Positions 1-7,959 of a stretch of DNA of 34,933 nt are shown piece by piece; the stretch's first letter is position 1; each line of letters begins with the position of its first letter. Source of the DNA: Spirochaetales bacterium (GTDB lineage: Bacteria; Spirochaetota; Spirochaetia; UBA9216); contig JAEKNX010000027.1 of assembly GCA_016839055.1 (NCBI GenBank), forward strand, positions 1 to 34,933, read 5' to 3'. Made by a program: the position numbers and the translations under genes. Under the pieces are notes generated by a model. The model saw only the letters and a program-made list of their open reading frames with translations, was not told the origin of the DNA and searched no databases.

Positions 1-17
1 TTTATTTTCTTCAATTA

Positions 18-653
18 TCATTTATAAACATAATCAGTTTTGTGCTGCTCTATTTCCAGATTCGCCGCCTCTATCACTTCAATAATTTCATCTTGATTAT
101 CAAGAAAAACATCTACGGTATCAGGGCAGAACTGTTGCCCCCTGCAGCGTTCTATCTCTTTAAACGCTTCCTCATATGAACGACCCTGTCTATAAGTCCT
201 GGAACTTGTAATTGCATCAAAAGAATCAGCAACCGCTATAATTCTACTGCCCAGGGGGATGGCCCTGCCGCATAGCCCTTCAGGGTATCCTCCGCCGTCC
301 CATCTTTCGTGGTGGTAAAGGATATAGTCGGAAACACCCTGCAATATCTCGATTTTTTTGGCAATTTCAAACCCCTTCATACTATGAGTCTTCATGCTTT
401 CATATTCCCTGTCGGATAAGGAACTTGTTTTATTGAGTATTGCATCCGGGATTCCAATTTTCCCCATATCATGCAAGTGGGCGGCGACATGAATGATTTC
501 GATATACTCCGAATCCAGGCCGAGAAGCTGAGCGACCTTCTCGCTCATCCCTGCAACCCTCCAGGAATGCGTAAACGTGTAGGGATCACGCGTATCGAGT
601 ATTTTCATTGTAATATCAATTAAATTGTGAAAAGGAATTGAGAGAAAACTCAT
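18..653 (-). CDS. Stand-alone HD-GYP domain c-di-GMP phosphodiesterase
   Basis: The 211-residue protein is almost entirely an HD-GYP domain. The metal-binding HD pair is at H61-D62 in HLHDMGKIGIP, a second His motif is at H114-H115, and the diagnostic GYP is at G122-Y123-P124 in RWDGGGYPEG. ADSFDAIT follows near residue 141. HD-GYP proteins hydrolyse cyclic di-GMP in the cytoplasm. No receiver, GAF or PAS domain is attached, so input must come from a partner or from expression. The ATG has AGGAG six bases upstream. The C-terminal 25 residues are acidic and helical. No operon partner is visible because the next gene upstream is divergent. Family is certain; the substrate is taken from family knowledge. 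Confidence 0.93.
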   Translation of the reverse strand: MSFLSIPFHNLIDITMKILDTRDPYTFTHSWRVAGMSEKVAQLLGLDSEYIEIIHVAAHLHDMGKIGIPDAILNKTSSLSDREYESMKTHSMKGFEIAKKIEILQGVSDYILYHHERWDGGGYPEGLCGRAIPLGSRIIAVADSFDAITSSRTYRQGRSYEEAFKEIERCRGQQFCPDTVDVFLDNQDEIIEVIEAANLEIEQHKTDYVYK

Positions 654-734
654 TTCATCTCCTGTTGTTGTTATTTATAACGTATTTTTAACAGCAAGCT
701 TCGCAATGACTCGAATAATGTCCATCTTTTTTAA

Positions 735-748
735 TTAATGCGCATTAA
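735..748. repeat. 14-bp perfect palindrome, possible operator
   Basis: TTAATGCGCATTAA is a perfect two-fold palindrome in the 203-base divergent spacer between the HD-GYP gene and the glycosidase-like gene, about 40-70 bases upstream of the predicted promoters for the latter. A dimeric repressor or activator could bind it. No regulator gene lies beside it, so this rests on symmetry and position only. Confidence 0.3.
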
Positions 749-785
749 CTCCTGTGTGAGATAAATATATTAGTCTTGCCTAAGC

Positions 786-848
786 TTGTCAATACAAAAA
801 ATATAACTATAAAATCAATTTGAAATCCAACTAAAAAGATAGTATGCT
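786..848 (+). promoter_or_regulatory. Promoter region for the glycosidase-like gene (two overlapping candidates)
   Basis: Candidate one is TTGTCA (786-791), 16 bases, TATAAA (808-813), giving a leader of about 37 bases. Candidate two is TTGAAA (820-825), 17 bases, TATGCT (843-848), which would start transcription within a few bases of the ATG at 857. Neither leader contains a good Shine-Dalgarno sequence. The sequence alone does not decide between them. Confidence 0.4.
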
Positions 849-856
849 CATCAGTA

Positions 857-1960
857 ATGAACAGAATTATCAAACCCTTGCTTTTATTTATGATAACCCT
901 TCCCCTGTTCTCATGCGGTGAACCGGAATTAATTATCCAAGGATCACATTCCACCTATGGAACAACTGATATAGTTGCTGGAATGTCTTTTCCTCCATTT
1001 ACTAATTCTCAGCAGATGGATTTCACTATTGATAAACTAAAGAATCTGGCAATCGATCGAATTCGAATAGGTATCGACTGGCGCAGCAGAGAACCGGAAA
1101 AAGGAAACTTTTACTGGGAGCCGATGGATCTTCGTATGAATACTGCCAGAGAAAATAATATCTCAGTTTTCCTGACAATAATCAGCCTGGGTCCGAAATG
1201 GGCATGTCTTCCTTCAGGAAGTGACGGCGCATGTCTCCTTGATGAAAATGCTCTTAAGACATTCATAGAAGAAATACTTATCCGATATGAAAATATAGAC
1301 AAAATCCAATTTGGAAATGAGTGGGAATCCGGGATAGAGGATGGCATCTGTTATATTGACCGATATTCAGTCGAAAAATTTGTTGTATATACCAATATTC
1401 TTTATGATGCTGTTCAAAGACTCTCTCCTGATACCGAGGTGGTACTCGGGGGGCTTACAAGAACCTATCCTATAGCTGAATATTACTCGGAAGAGGGCAG
1501 TTACCCTGATTTTACAGGCATCAGACTTTCTAATGGAGTGACGGTTGAAAATCTCAAGGTTAAGATAGATAAAATAAAAGAAGATTATAACAGCAGCGGA
1601 AGCAAACAGAACATAGAATGGGTTTTCCAGAATGCAAACTATGATATCATCGATATTCATCTATATGATGACCCTGAAAATTGGCCGGAATATCTTACCG
1701 TGATACCGAAGGGAAAACCGGTTCTGGTTTCTGAATTCGGAGGTCCAAACTCAGAATTTGAAGACACAAGTCCCGACTATCAGGCTGAAAGAATGGAGTT
1801 CTATATCAACGCAATAGAACAGCTACCAATCACGGAAGCATATTATTTTAAACTTGTAGAATCTGATACGTCCTATCATAAGGATTCAGGTTTATTTTTC
1901 AGCAATATGATAATGAAACCATCTCGCAATGTATTTGCCAGAAGACTGATTCCACAGTAA
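857..1960 (+). CDS. Lipoprotein, clan GH-A glycoside hydrolase-like
   Basis: The 367-residue protein has a signal peptide ending in the lipobox PLFSC (Cys20), so it should be a lipid-anchored surface or periplasmic protein. The rest looks like a GH-A TIM barrel (GH5/GH39-like). An early strand reads DRIRIGIDW with REPEKGNFYWEP after it, the likely acid/base glutamate is E155 in FGNEWES, and the likely nucleophile is E293 in VLVSEFGGP near the last strand. Both catalytic glutamates are present, so it is probably an active retaining glycosidase. The substrate cannot be read from sequence. There is no good Shine-Dalgarno upstream. The next gene starts 24 bases downstream and is probably co-transcribed. 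Fold fairly sure, family number not. Confidence 0.7.
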   Translation: MNRIIKPLLLFMITLPLFSCGEPELIIQGSHSTYGTTDIVAGMSFPPFTNSQQMDFTIDKLKNLAIDRIRIGIDWRSREPEKGNFYWEPMDLRMNTARENNISVFLTIISLGPKWACLPSGSDGACLLDENALKTFIEEILIRYENIDKIQFGNEWESGIEDGICYIDRYSVEKFVVYTNILYDAVQRLSPDTEVVLGGLTRTYPIAEYYSEEGSYPDFTGIRLSNGVTVENLKVKIDKIKEDYNSSGSKQNIEWVFQNANYDIIDIHLYDDPENWPEYLTVIPKGKPVLVSEFGGPNSEFEDTSPDYQAERMEFYINAIEQLPITEAYYFKLVESDTSYHKDSGLFFSNMIMKPSRNVFARRLIPQ

Positions 1961-1984
1961 TATAAATACTTTATGGGAGGTCAG

Positions 1985-2953
1985 ATGAGTAAAGAAATCA
2001 GTGTCAACAAGGTATTCATAGCAGCCATACTGACAAGCGCCCTCCTGGTTTTCATTACCTGGCTGCTCGGAGGCAGGCTTGATACAATCCCGCATCCTGT
2101 TGATGAAGGCGCCCACTGGTATTACTGGCAGCTTGGAAGCCCCACTGTAGCCTCCAGGCTCAGCGCATGGCTCGGATACGGCCTGCACCAGATGTTTATC
2201 TGGGTTGTCCTTTTCAAGGCAAAAAATGAGAAGCCGCATCCAGAGACTGTCAGCAGATTCAATATAGCCGTCCTCCTGATAAATCTTGTTTTTATAATCC
2301 TGCACCTTGTTCAGACCCATATCTGGTATGACGGGCTTGCCCAGGATGTGCCTATCTGGACCTCACAGGGTTCAGTTATTGTCATGCTTGTTCTGATGCT
2401 CGTAATGCTCACCCCGCGGAGGGGCTTCATTCTAGGCAGGAAGATCAGCCTGCCGGAAAATGGCAAACGATTTCTTGCCGCCTTCCACGGTATATTCATC
2501 TCATGGGCGCTTGTCTATACCTTCTGGTTTCACCCAATGGAAGGAACTTACGGACTTCTTTCAGGCTTTTTCTATATGTATCTGCTTTTCATCCAGCTGA
2601 GCCTGTTCAACACAAAAATACACTTCAACATGAAGTGGCTCATTCTGCTTGAGACTATGGTTGCCGTTCATGGAACGCTGATAACACTACAAAAGGAAAA
2701 TCCTATCTGGCCGATGTTCCTGTCAGGCTTTCTTTTCATGTTCGTTTTTACCTATGTTTACGGCCTGACAAAGAAACGGAGTTTACGTATAGCTACACTG
2801 ATATTATACGTGATTTCAATTGCGGCAATGTACTATTTCAGGGGCTTCGACAAACTCTACGAGGTGAGTTTCATACCGGTAGCCCTCTATGGCGGCGGCC
2901 TTGCATTGATTCTGCTGCTGAAACTATTTGTAAAAGATAAAAAAAGCCAATAA
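1985..2953 (+). CDS. Multi-pass membrane protein of unknown function
   Basis: The 322-residue protein has about eight hydrophobic segments, with a more polar stretch near residues 100-115 (HIWYDGLAQDVPIWTSQ) between helices. I do not recognise the family. An ATG at 1973 lies in the same frame, but GGGAGG at 1975-1980 is correctly spaced only for the ATG at 1985, so that start is chosen. Aromatic and histidine residues (HWYYWQL, GLHQMFIW, FWFHPMEG) repeat in or near the membrane segments, which is compatible with a redox, metal or lipid-handling role but proves none. It is probably an operon partner of the glycosidase-like lipoprotein 24 bases upstream. A stem-loop follows the stop codon. Confidence 0.75.
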   Translation: MSKEISVNKVFIAAILTSALLVFITWLLGGRLDTIPHPVDEGAHWYYWQLGSPTVASRLSAWLGYGLHQMFIWVVLFKAKNEKPHPETVSRFNIAVLLINLVFIILHLVQTHIWYDGLAQDVPIWTSQGSVIVMLVLMLVMLTPRRGFILGRKISLPENGKRFLAAFHGIFISWALVYTFWFHPMEGTYGLLSGFFYMYLLFIQLSLFNTKIHFNMKWLILLETMVAVHGTLITLQKENPIWPMFLSGFLFMFVFTYVYGLTKKRSLRIATLILYVISIAAMYYFRGFDKLYEVSFIPVALYGGGLALILLLKLFVKDKKSQ

Positions 2954-2955
2954 CG

Positions 2956-2981
2956 GGTATTAGCCCTAAGGGGTTAATACC
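2956..2981 (+). other. Stem-loop after the membrane protein gene
   Basis: GGTATTAGCCC pairs with GGGTTAATACC over 11 base pairs with one G-T wobble and a four-base loop (TAAG). It sits three bases after the stop codon. No T-tract follows, so it is not a textbook intrinsic terminator. It may protect the 3' end or be a weak terminator. Confidence 0.5.
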
Positions 2982-2992
2982 TGAGGTATAAA

Positions 2993-3094
2993 ATGATCCG
3001 GAGGGAGGCTTCAAGCCAACCCTTTAATGACGCCGGAGCGATTGCCAACGGGCTGCTCTACCCCATCGTATGTATAATCGCCGGGAAAAAATAA
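2993..3094 (+). CDS. Possible small peptide, 33 residues
   Basis: An ATG at 2993 with GAGG six bases upstream opens a 33-codon frame ending in TAA at 3092-3094. The first half is polar (MIRREASSQPFNDAG) and the second half hydrophobic (ANGLLYPIVCIIAG), ending in KK, like a small tail-anchored peptide. It fills the space between the stem-loop and the promoter of the next gene. It has no recognisable family and may be chance or the remnant of a longer gene. Confidence 0.25.
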   Translation: MIRREASSQPFNDAGAIANGLLYPIVCIIAGKK

Positions 3095-3100
3095 AAATAA

Positions 3101-3129
3101 TTGACAACCGAAAATAACGACTCCATAAT
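3101..3129 (+). promoter_or_regulatory. Strong sigma-70-like promoter, apparently leaderless
   Basis: A perfect -35 TTGACA (3101-3106) lies 17 bases from CATAAT (3124-3129). The predicted start near 3136 is only about three bases before the ATG at 3139, and there is no Shine-Dalgarno sequence. The transcript would be essentially leaderless. Confidence 0.65.
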
Positions 3130-3138
3130 TTCTTTATT

Positions 3139-3480
3139 ATGAAAAGAAAATTAATTTTTATTACTGTCGGAACAGGCGGGGCAATCATTCTTGCACTAAT
3201 TTTAAGCACTCTGGGTCATTTTAAAATATGGATTTTTACTGATTCCTTTAATGACAACCTGTTTATAACAGGCGGATTAGCCTTTATTACAGGATTATTA
3301 ACACAGAATAACACTTCTCAGTTTGCGAAAGGAATGAGCGTTCTCTACACCGGCCGAAATGAAAAACCGGAGCAACATCCTGGAAACGAGCAGAGCCGTT
3401 TCGGGACATTGCTGTATCTAAGCATAATATTTGTAATTATATGTCTGCTTTCTTTCTTACTGCCCGACCTCCGGCTATAA
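3139..3480 (+). CDS. Small membrane protein, DUF3899-like
   Basis: The 113-residue protein has three likely transmembrane helices at about residues 5-25, 41-57 and 90-107. Between the second and third is a polar stretch containing NEKPEQHPGNEQS. The layout DNLFITGGLAFITGLL in helix two followed by a soluble loop and a last helix recalls DUF3899-type small membrane proteins; that is an impression, not a secure match. Function unknown. The ATG is chosen because it gives a basic start (MKRK) followed directly by the first helix. No Shine-Dalgarno precedes it; the promoter points to leaderless translation. Confidence 0.6.
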   Translation: MKRKLIFITVGTGGAIILALILSTLGHFKIWIFTDSFNDNLFITGGLAFITGLLTQNNTSQFAKGMSVLYTGRNEKPEQHPGNEQSRFGTLLYLSIIFVIICLLSFLLPDLRL

Positions 3481-3524
3481 GCGGTCCCAGGGCTTAAATG
3501 AGCCTGCAATTTACATTTTTACAG

Positions 3525-3549
3525 AAAAACCGCCCCAAAACTCCGGGGC
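3525..3549 (-). terminator. Probable intrinsic terminator of the flavoprotein gene
   Basis: On the minus strand GCCCC and GGGGC form a five-pair G/C stem with an eight-base loop, followed after GG by TTTTT. It lies 47 bases downstream of the minus-strand stop codon. The stem is short, so strength is uncertain. Confidence 0.5.
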
Positions 3550-3595
3550 AGCCTGAATCTTCACTTGGTTCAGAGTACTCTCTATTTCTTCTATA

Positions 3596-4945
3596 TTACT
3601 TTCTCAATGCCTTAGCTACAATCTCAGCTGCTTTAATTAGCGGAAAACCAGCCGGGGACGCAGTTAATAAAGGCTGAGTGCCGATTTGAGTCATGATTAA
3701 ATCATGAACGGTCATGTGATTCTGAATAGCAATACCGATTGCGTTGATTAATTGTCCGACGCATCTTCCGCCAAGAACTTCACCGCCGAGGATAACACCG
3801 GATTTTGCGGATACAATCAATTTGACCGTTTCTTTATGAGCATCTTCTATTTTTCCTGGGTGGCGGTTAACGCCTGTAAATGAACCTGTAACGATATTAA
3901 AACCTTCTGTAACGGCTGTTTTTTCTATAAGACCGGCTACGCCGTAAGCTGTATCACCGATACATGTTGAGTAAATGCCGACGGTTCCTTTAAAAACGCT
4001 GTAAGTGTTTAACTCATAAAGACTCAATGCTGCAATACGTGCTTCGGTACAAGCTGTTGATGCAAGCATGATTTTGCTTAATTTTCCTGTTGCAAAATCG
4101 GTTTTTTCAGCACAATCACCTGCAGCAAAGATATCTGGAATAGATGTACGACGGTACTGATCTGCTTTGATAAAATCGAATTCATTGAGTTCCAGTCCCA
4201 TATCTTTGGCTAAAGTTGTATTCGGCAGATAACCCAATGACAGGATAACTGCATCCGCCTCCAGTGAGCTTCCGTCGCTGAAGGTTACACCGCTGACTTT
4301 TCCGCTTCCGGTAATTGATTTTATTCCACAATTGCTCTTAACCTTTACTCCGCGGCTGATTAATAGTTCCTGAGCATCTGAAGCGAATTCTTCATCAAAA
4401 GTAGCGCCTAGAATATAAGGCAGGAGTTCAACCAAGACGACTTCTTTGCCGATTTTGTTTAACTCATCCGATGTTTCAACGCCGATAAAACCAGCGCCTA
4501 CAACTACAATCTTATTCAGTCCATCTATTTTTTTCTGCAATTCATCAAGATAAATCTTATCTTTGGGGATAGTAAATACATTATCAAGATCCGTGCCTTC
4601 AAGCCATTTGGGAACCGCAGGAAGTGATCCAGTTCCAATAATTAGCTTATCATAGGTAATTGTTTCTCCGGCTTTTGTCTGACATGATTTTGCTTCTGCA
4701 TCAACACTGACAACTTCATCGACGATAATTTCCACTCCCAGGCCGACTAAGCCGCCATCGGGAAGAATGTTGTTGTCACTTGATTCCGTTGTGCCATAAA
4801 TATAAGGGATTCCGCAGGGAATCATTACTTTTTCCTCTTTTCTAATTACTGTAACCTGTTTGTCGGGATGGTCTGATTTGGCTGTCATAGCAGCTACAAG
4901 TCCGGTAGCGCTGCCGCCGATTACTAATACATCTGTCTGTTTCAA
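3596..4945 (-). CDS. FAD/NAD(P)-dependent oxidoreductase, CoA-disulfide reductase / NADH oxidase family
   Basis: The 449-residue protein has two Rossmann motifs: FAD binding at the N-terminus (VLVIGGSATG, residues 6-15) and NAD(P) binding near 147 (IVVVGAGFIGVE). A second FAD motif is DIFAAGDCAE, and a dimerisation domain begins at about residue 325. C44 in MIPCGIPY is the single redox-active cysteine of CoA-disulfide reductases, NADH oxidases and NADH peroxidases, which cycle through Cys-S-SCoA or Cys-SOH. Possible reactions are reduction of CoA disulfide, persulfide, oxygen or peroxide; sequence alone cannot decide. No rhodanese domain is fused. The start is TTG with GAGGAG eight bases upstream, since the frame has no better placed ATG before the FAD motif. 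It appears monocistronic. Confidence 0.85.
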   Translation of the reverse strand: MKQTDVLVIGGSATGLVAAMTAKSDHPDKQVTVIRKEEKVMIPCGIPYIYGTTESSDNNILPDGGLVGLGVEIIVDEVVSVDAEAKSCQTKAGETITYDKLIIGTGSLPAVPKWLEGTDLDNVFTIPKDKIYLDELQKKIDGLNKIVVVGAGFIGVETSDELNKIGKEVVLVELLPYILGATFDEEFASDAQELLISRGVKVKSNCGIKSITGSGKVSGVTFSDGSSLEADAVILSLGYLPNTTLAKDMGLELNEFDFIKADQYRRTSIPDIFAAGDCAEKTDFATGKLSKIMLASTACTEARIAALSLYELNTYSVFKGTVGIYSTCIGDTAYGVAGLIEKTAVTEGFNIVTGSFTGVNRHPGKIEDAHKETVKLIVSAKSGVILGGEVLGGRCVGQLINAIGIAIQNHMTVHDLIMTQIGTQPLLTASPAGFPLIKAAEIVAKALRK

Positions 4946-5107
4946 AATAAGCTCTCCTCTATATCTTCTCTTTCAATAAAGCATTATCGATATATATTTT
5001 TTTTAGTAGATATAGAAAAGTATAAAACCACTTTAGAATTTTGTAAAGGGGGAAAGTGCAACGCCCCTTCGGGTATTTCGAACACCGATTCATACAGATA
5101 ACTTTTA

Positions 5108-5136
5108 TTTACAAATTATGGATAATATTATATATT
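5108..5136 (+). promoter_or_regulatory. Promoter of the lipoprotein flavin reductase gene
   Basis: TTTACA (5108-5113) and TATATT (5131-5136) are separated by 17 bases, each one mismatch from consensus. The predicted start near 5143 gives a leader of about 33 bases that includes AAGGAG. Confidence 0.55.
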
Positions 5137-5175
5137 TACAGTGTATTTTTATAAATACTAATATAAGGAGAAATC

Positions 5176-6651
5176 ATGAAGAAAAACACAGGAAAACTTG
5201 TAGCAGTGATGCTATTAACAATGACAATTCTAATTTCGACCGGATGCTCAAAAAAAGAGACCCAAGCTGAAGTTATTGTTGTAGGCTCAGGATTAAGCGG
5301 TCATGCGGCAGCCTATTCAGCCCTCGAGAATGGAGCAAAGGTCCTCTGGATCGAAAAACAGGAGAAGCTCGGAGGCTCAGCAGTGATTGCGACAGGAACT
5401 TTCAGCGCCGCGGGTACTGAAATCCAGAAGGCAAAGGGAATTGAAGACTCTGTTGATCTTTTCATCGAAGATTTAAATCGCATAGGAAAAGGGAAGGCCG
5501 ACCAGGATCTCCTTAAGGTATATGCTGAAAAGGCTGACGATGTATGGGCATGGTTCATCGAGAAAGGTCTCGTCCCCTCAGAGAAGAGTCCATTCATCGA
5601 TCCTGTACATACCCCCTACTCCGTTGCGAGAACATCCACTCCCGAAAAGAACTCTGCATTTGAATACTGCAAGGTTCTCCAGAACGAAATGGAAAATTAC
5701 AAAAAATCTCTGACTGTTATGACTTCAACCGAGGTTGTGGAACTTCTTATTGAGAAAGGTGCTGTAACTGGCGTAAAGACAGCCAACGGTAAAGAGTTTT
5801 ACTCTGATGCGGTTATTCTCTGTACCGGAGGATACGGCAGCAACTTTGATTTTATCGCGGAGCGCATGCCGAAATATAAGGAAATTAGATCAGTCACAAT
5901 GCCGCATACCGACGGCAAGGGTATTATAATGGCTGAAAAAGCTGGTGCCGCCATTATAAACATGGATTACATGGTCGGATACTTCGGCGCTATCGCTCAG
6001 GAAGGAACCAAGCAGGCTAGCTTCGGAACCCTGACTTCAGGCTTTGCCGACCGCTGGAAGGGCGACATTTGGGTTGATATTAACGGGAACAGATTCATCA
6101 ACGAGGACGCCTCCGACGAAGACCCCCGCGAGACAGCTATAGACAGCATCCCCGAGCAGACATCATTCATCATCTTCGACCAGGCGGCAATTGATGCAGC
6201 AGGCGGCAAGGTTCCTGTACGAGATTTCGAGAAGTGGATTGCAACAGACTATGGTGTTAAAAAATCCGACAGTCTGGAAAAACTTGCTGAGAGCTTTGAT
6301 CTCCCGGTTGCTAACTTCTTGAAGACAATAGACGGAGTAAATGAAGCAGCAAAAACAGGCATCGATAAGGACTTCGGAAAAGAAGTGAATATGCCAATTT
6401 CTACAGCTCCTTTTTACGGTATTAAAGCCTATGGAACAACCTTCATGACTCAGGGCGGAATCAAAACGACTACTGATATGCAGGCAGTAACCTCGGACGG
6501 CAAGCCGATTGAAGGCCTCTATGCTGCGGGTGAAGTTCAGGGAACTGCCCAGTGGGGAGGATTCGGATATGCCGGTGGTTCAGGCAACAGCCCGGCGCTA
6601 ATCTTCGGATTTGAAGCCGGACGGCACGCTGCCGCATCTTCGATAAAATAA
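5176..6651 (+). CDS. Lipoprotein FAD-dependent reductase of the fumarate/urocanate reductase family
   Basis: The 491-residue protein has a signal peptide with lipobox LISTGC (Cys24) and then directly the FAD-binding motif VVGSGLSGHAAA. The C-terminal FAD motif is GLYAAGEVQG. This is the flavoprotein fold of soluble fumarate reductases and related periplasmic enzymes that reduce unsaturated acids. HTDGKG (H244) and R318 after RFINED fit the active-site region, R318 being the likely proton donor. The His-His-Thr-Met-Gly-Gly block of fumarate reductases is TTFMTQGG here (421-428), and the Asn-Arg-Leu-Gly-Gly block is YAGGSGN, so the normal carboxylate-binding His and Arg are absent and the substrate is probably not fumarate. 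No FMN-binding or cytochrome domain is fused, so the electron donor is unknown. AAGGAG precedes the ATG by six bases. A TetR gene follows after a terminator. Confidence 0.85.
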   Translation: MKKNTGKLVAVMLLTMTILISTGCSKKETQAEVIVVGSGLSGHAAAYSALENGAKVLWIEKQEKLGGSAVIATGTFSAAGTEIQKAKGIEDSVDLFIEDLNRIGKGKADQDLLKVYAEKADDVWAWFIEKGLVPSEKSPFIDPVHTPYSVARTSTPEKNSAFEYCKVLQNEMENYKKSLTVMTSTEVVELLIEKGAVTGVKTANGKEFYSDAVILCTGGYGSNFDFIAERMPKYKEIRSVTMPHTDGKGIIMAEKAGAAIINMDYMVGYFGAIAQEGTKQASFGTLTSGFADRWKGDIWVDINGNRFINEDASDEDPRETAIDSIPEQTSFIIFDQAAIDAAGGKVPVRDFEKWIATDYGVKKSDSLEKLAESFDLPVANFLKTIDGVNEAAKTGIDKDFGKEVNMPISTAPFYGIKAYGTTFMTQGGIKTTTDMQAVTSDGKPIEGLYAAGEVQGTAQWGGFGYAGGSGNSPALIFGFEAGRHAAASSIK

Positions 6652-6656
6652 TAAAG

Positions 6657-6684
6657 AAAAGGGGCGGGAATCCGCCTCTTTTTT
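6657..6684 (+). terminator. Intrinsic terminator after the flavin reductase gene
   Basis: AAAAGGGGCGG pairs with CCGCCTCTTTT (11 base pairs, one wobble) around a GAAT loop and is followed by further T residues. It starts five bases after the stop codon and separates this gene from the TetR gene. Confidence 0.9.
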
Positions 6685-6831
6685 GATAAGTTACAATTTA
6701 AATTTAATCTCCGGAAGCATCTGAATAATCTTTAAAATGTCTGAACATCTAACCATGCCTCTTTGCCGTGTGTTGAATAGTTTGATAAGCAATCCACTTG
6801 CGGGCTGAGAATCTTTGAGGTATGCTGAATT

Positions 6832-7431
6832 ATGCCAAGAGAAAAGAAAATTCCAAATCCCGTTGATATAATCGACGCGGCGTTTGACATCATCGATAAA
6901 GATGGTTATACCGCATTTTCAGCACGGAAGCTGGCCGCGAGACTCGATGTAGCGCATATGACCGTCTACAATTACTACAGCCGTGAATACATTCTGGGAG
7001 CGGTTATCAGGCGGGGGTTCATCATAATCCATAAACTCATTGATAATAAAATAATCAAGCATATAAAGCAGAATAATGACCCTGTTGGAATCTACCTGAT
7101 CATAGCAGACAACCTGATGCAATTCGCAAAAGATCATCCGCTTCTGTACCGTTACATGTTTCAGGAGGAATCAACTGGAGAAATAAACAATCCATCGCTC
7201 AGACGCCAGTATTTAAGCGGTTCTGCGATTTTACGCAGGCGTATACCGCAGGATATTTTCGATGATTTTAAAAATGACAGCTATCTATATATTCTGCTGA
7301 TAAACAGCCTCATTCTGTCATACATTGAGGAACGCCACGGGATGGATGAAAATACGTATGATAAAAACATAAAACGCAGCTTTGAAATGATACTTGGGCA
7401 ATACCGGCAAAAATTAAGGGATGCCGTCTGA
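6832..7431 (+). CDS. TetR/AcrR family transcriptional regulator
   Basis: The 199-residue protein has an N-terminal TetR helix-turn-helix of about residues 10-55, with AFDIIDKDGYTAFSARKLAA as helices one and two and VAHMTVYNYYS as the recognition helix region. The rest is an all-helical ligand-binding and dimerisation domain. TetR proteins bind palindromic operators and release DNA on ligand binding. A weak GAGGT lies ten bases before the ATG. Its natural target would be the upstream lipoprotein reductase or itself, but no clear operator palindrome was found in the 180-base spacer. Ligand unknown. Confidence 0.85.
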   Translation: MPREKKIPNPVDIIDAAFDIIDKDGYTAFSARKLAARLDVAHMTVYNYYSREYILGAVIRRGFIIIHKLIDNKIIKHIKQNNDPVGIYLIIADNLMQFAKDHPLLYRYMFQEESTGEINNPSLRRQYLSGSAILRRRIPQDIFDDFKNDSYLYILLINSLILSYIEERHGMDENTYDKNIKRSFEMILGQYRQKLRDAV

Positions 7432-7463
7432 CATCCCTATGTAAATAAAAAACCGATTACTAA

Positions 7464-7880
7464 TTAGAAGCCTGAAACTCTATTCATTTTATATTTTTCA
7501 AGAATTTTTATCCCGTGATCTACATCTTCAACCTTAAAGATTACTACAGCCTTGCCCTGTCCATGCTCGAGAGATGAATAGAGATATTCTATATTTACTC
7601 CGTTCTCATCGAAGGTCTTCATCACTTTAGCAAGCCCGCCCGGAGAATCATCTACTTCGACTCCAAGAACCTTGTTTTCCCTCGCGGTAAAACCATTCTT
7701 CTCAAGAAGCATGAGAGTCTCATCCGGTTTGTCTACTATCATCCTGAGGATTCCAAAATCGGCGGTGTCAGCAATGCTAATCGCCCTAAGATTGATACCC
7801 CCATCCCCTACAATTCCGCTTACATCGGCGAGTCTGCCTGTTTTATTTTCAAGAAAAACTGAAATCTGTCTTAATGCCAT
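7464..7880 (-). CDS. Tandem ACT-domain protein
   Basis: The 138-residue protein consists of two ACT domains, about residues 1-68 (RQISVFLENKTGRLADVSGI) and 70-138 (VLGVEVDDSPGGLAKVMKTF). ACT domains bind amino acids or related ligands and regulate enzymes allosterically. Free-standing double-ACT proteins of this type commonly accompany phenylacetate-CoA ligase genes in anaerobes, as here. AGGAG is six bases before the ATG. The gene is last in the TetR - ligase - ACT operon and separated from the ligase gene by 118 bases packed with three hairpins. A role in sensing aromatic amino acids or their 2-oxoacids is inference. Confidence 0.85.
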   Translation of the reverse strand: MALRQISVFLENKTGRLADVSGIVGDGGINLRAISIADTADFGILRMIVDKPDETLMLLEKNGFTARENKVLGVEVDDSPGGLAKVMKTFDENGVNIEYLYSSLEHGQGKAVVIFKVEDVDHGIKILEKYKMNRVSGF

Positions 7881-7897
7881 GCTATTCTCCTAAAATT

Positions 7898-7917
7898 GCC
7901 CGCCAAGGAAGGCGGGT
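7898..7917 (-). other. Intercistronic hairpin A
   Basis: CCCGCC and GGCGGG form a perfect six-pair stem, plus one G-T pair, with a six-base loop. In the minus-strand mRNA it ends about ten bases before the Shine-Dalgarno of the ACT gene. No U-run follows that would make it a strong terminator. Confidence 0.7.
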
Positions 7918-7925
7918 TATTGAGT

Positions 7926-7958
7926 TGAAGTTTGAAAGGCTCAGCTTTTCAAACTTCA
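7926..7958 (-). other. Intercistronic hairpin B
   Basis: TGAAGTTTGAAA pairs with TTTCAAACTTCA over 12 perfect base pairs; inner bases can extend the stem. It lies between hairpins A and C in the ligase-ACT spacer. Confidence 0.75.
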
Positions 7959-7959
7959 G

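Noticed and set aside
1973-1984. ATG at 1973 as start of the membrane protein
   Set aside because: The codon lies immediately before and partly within the GGGAGG that serves the ATG at 1985.
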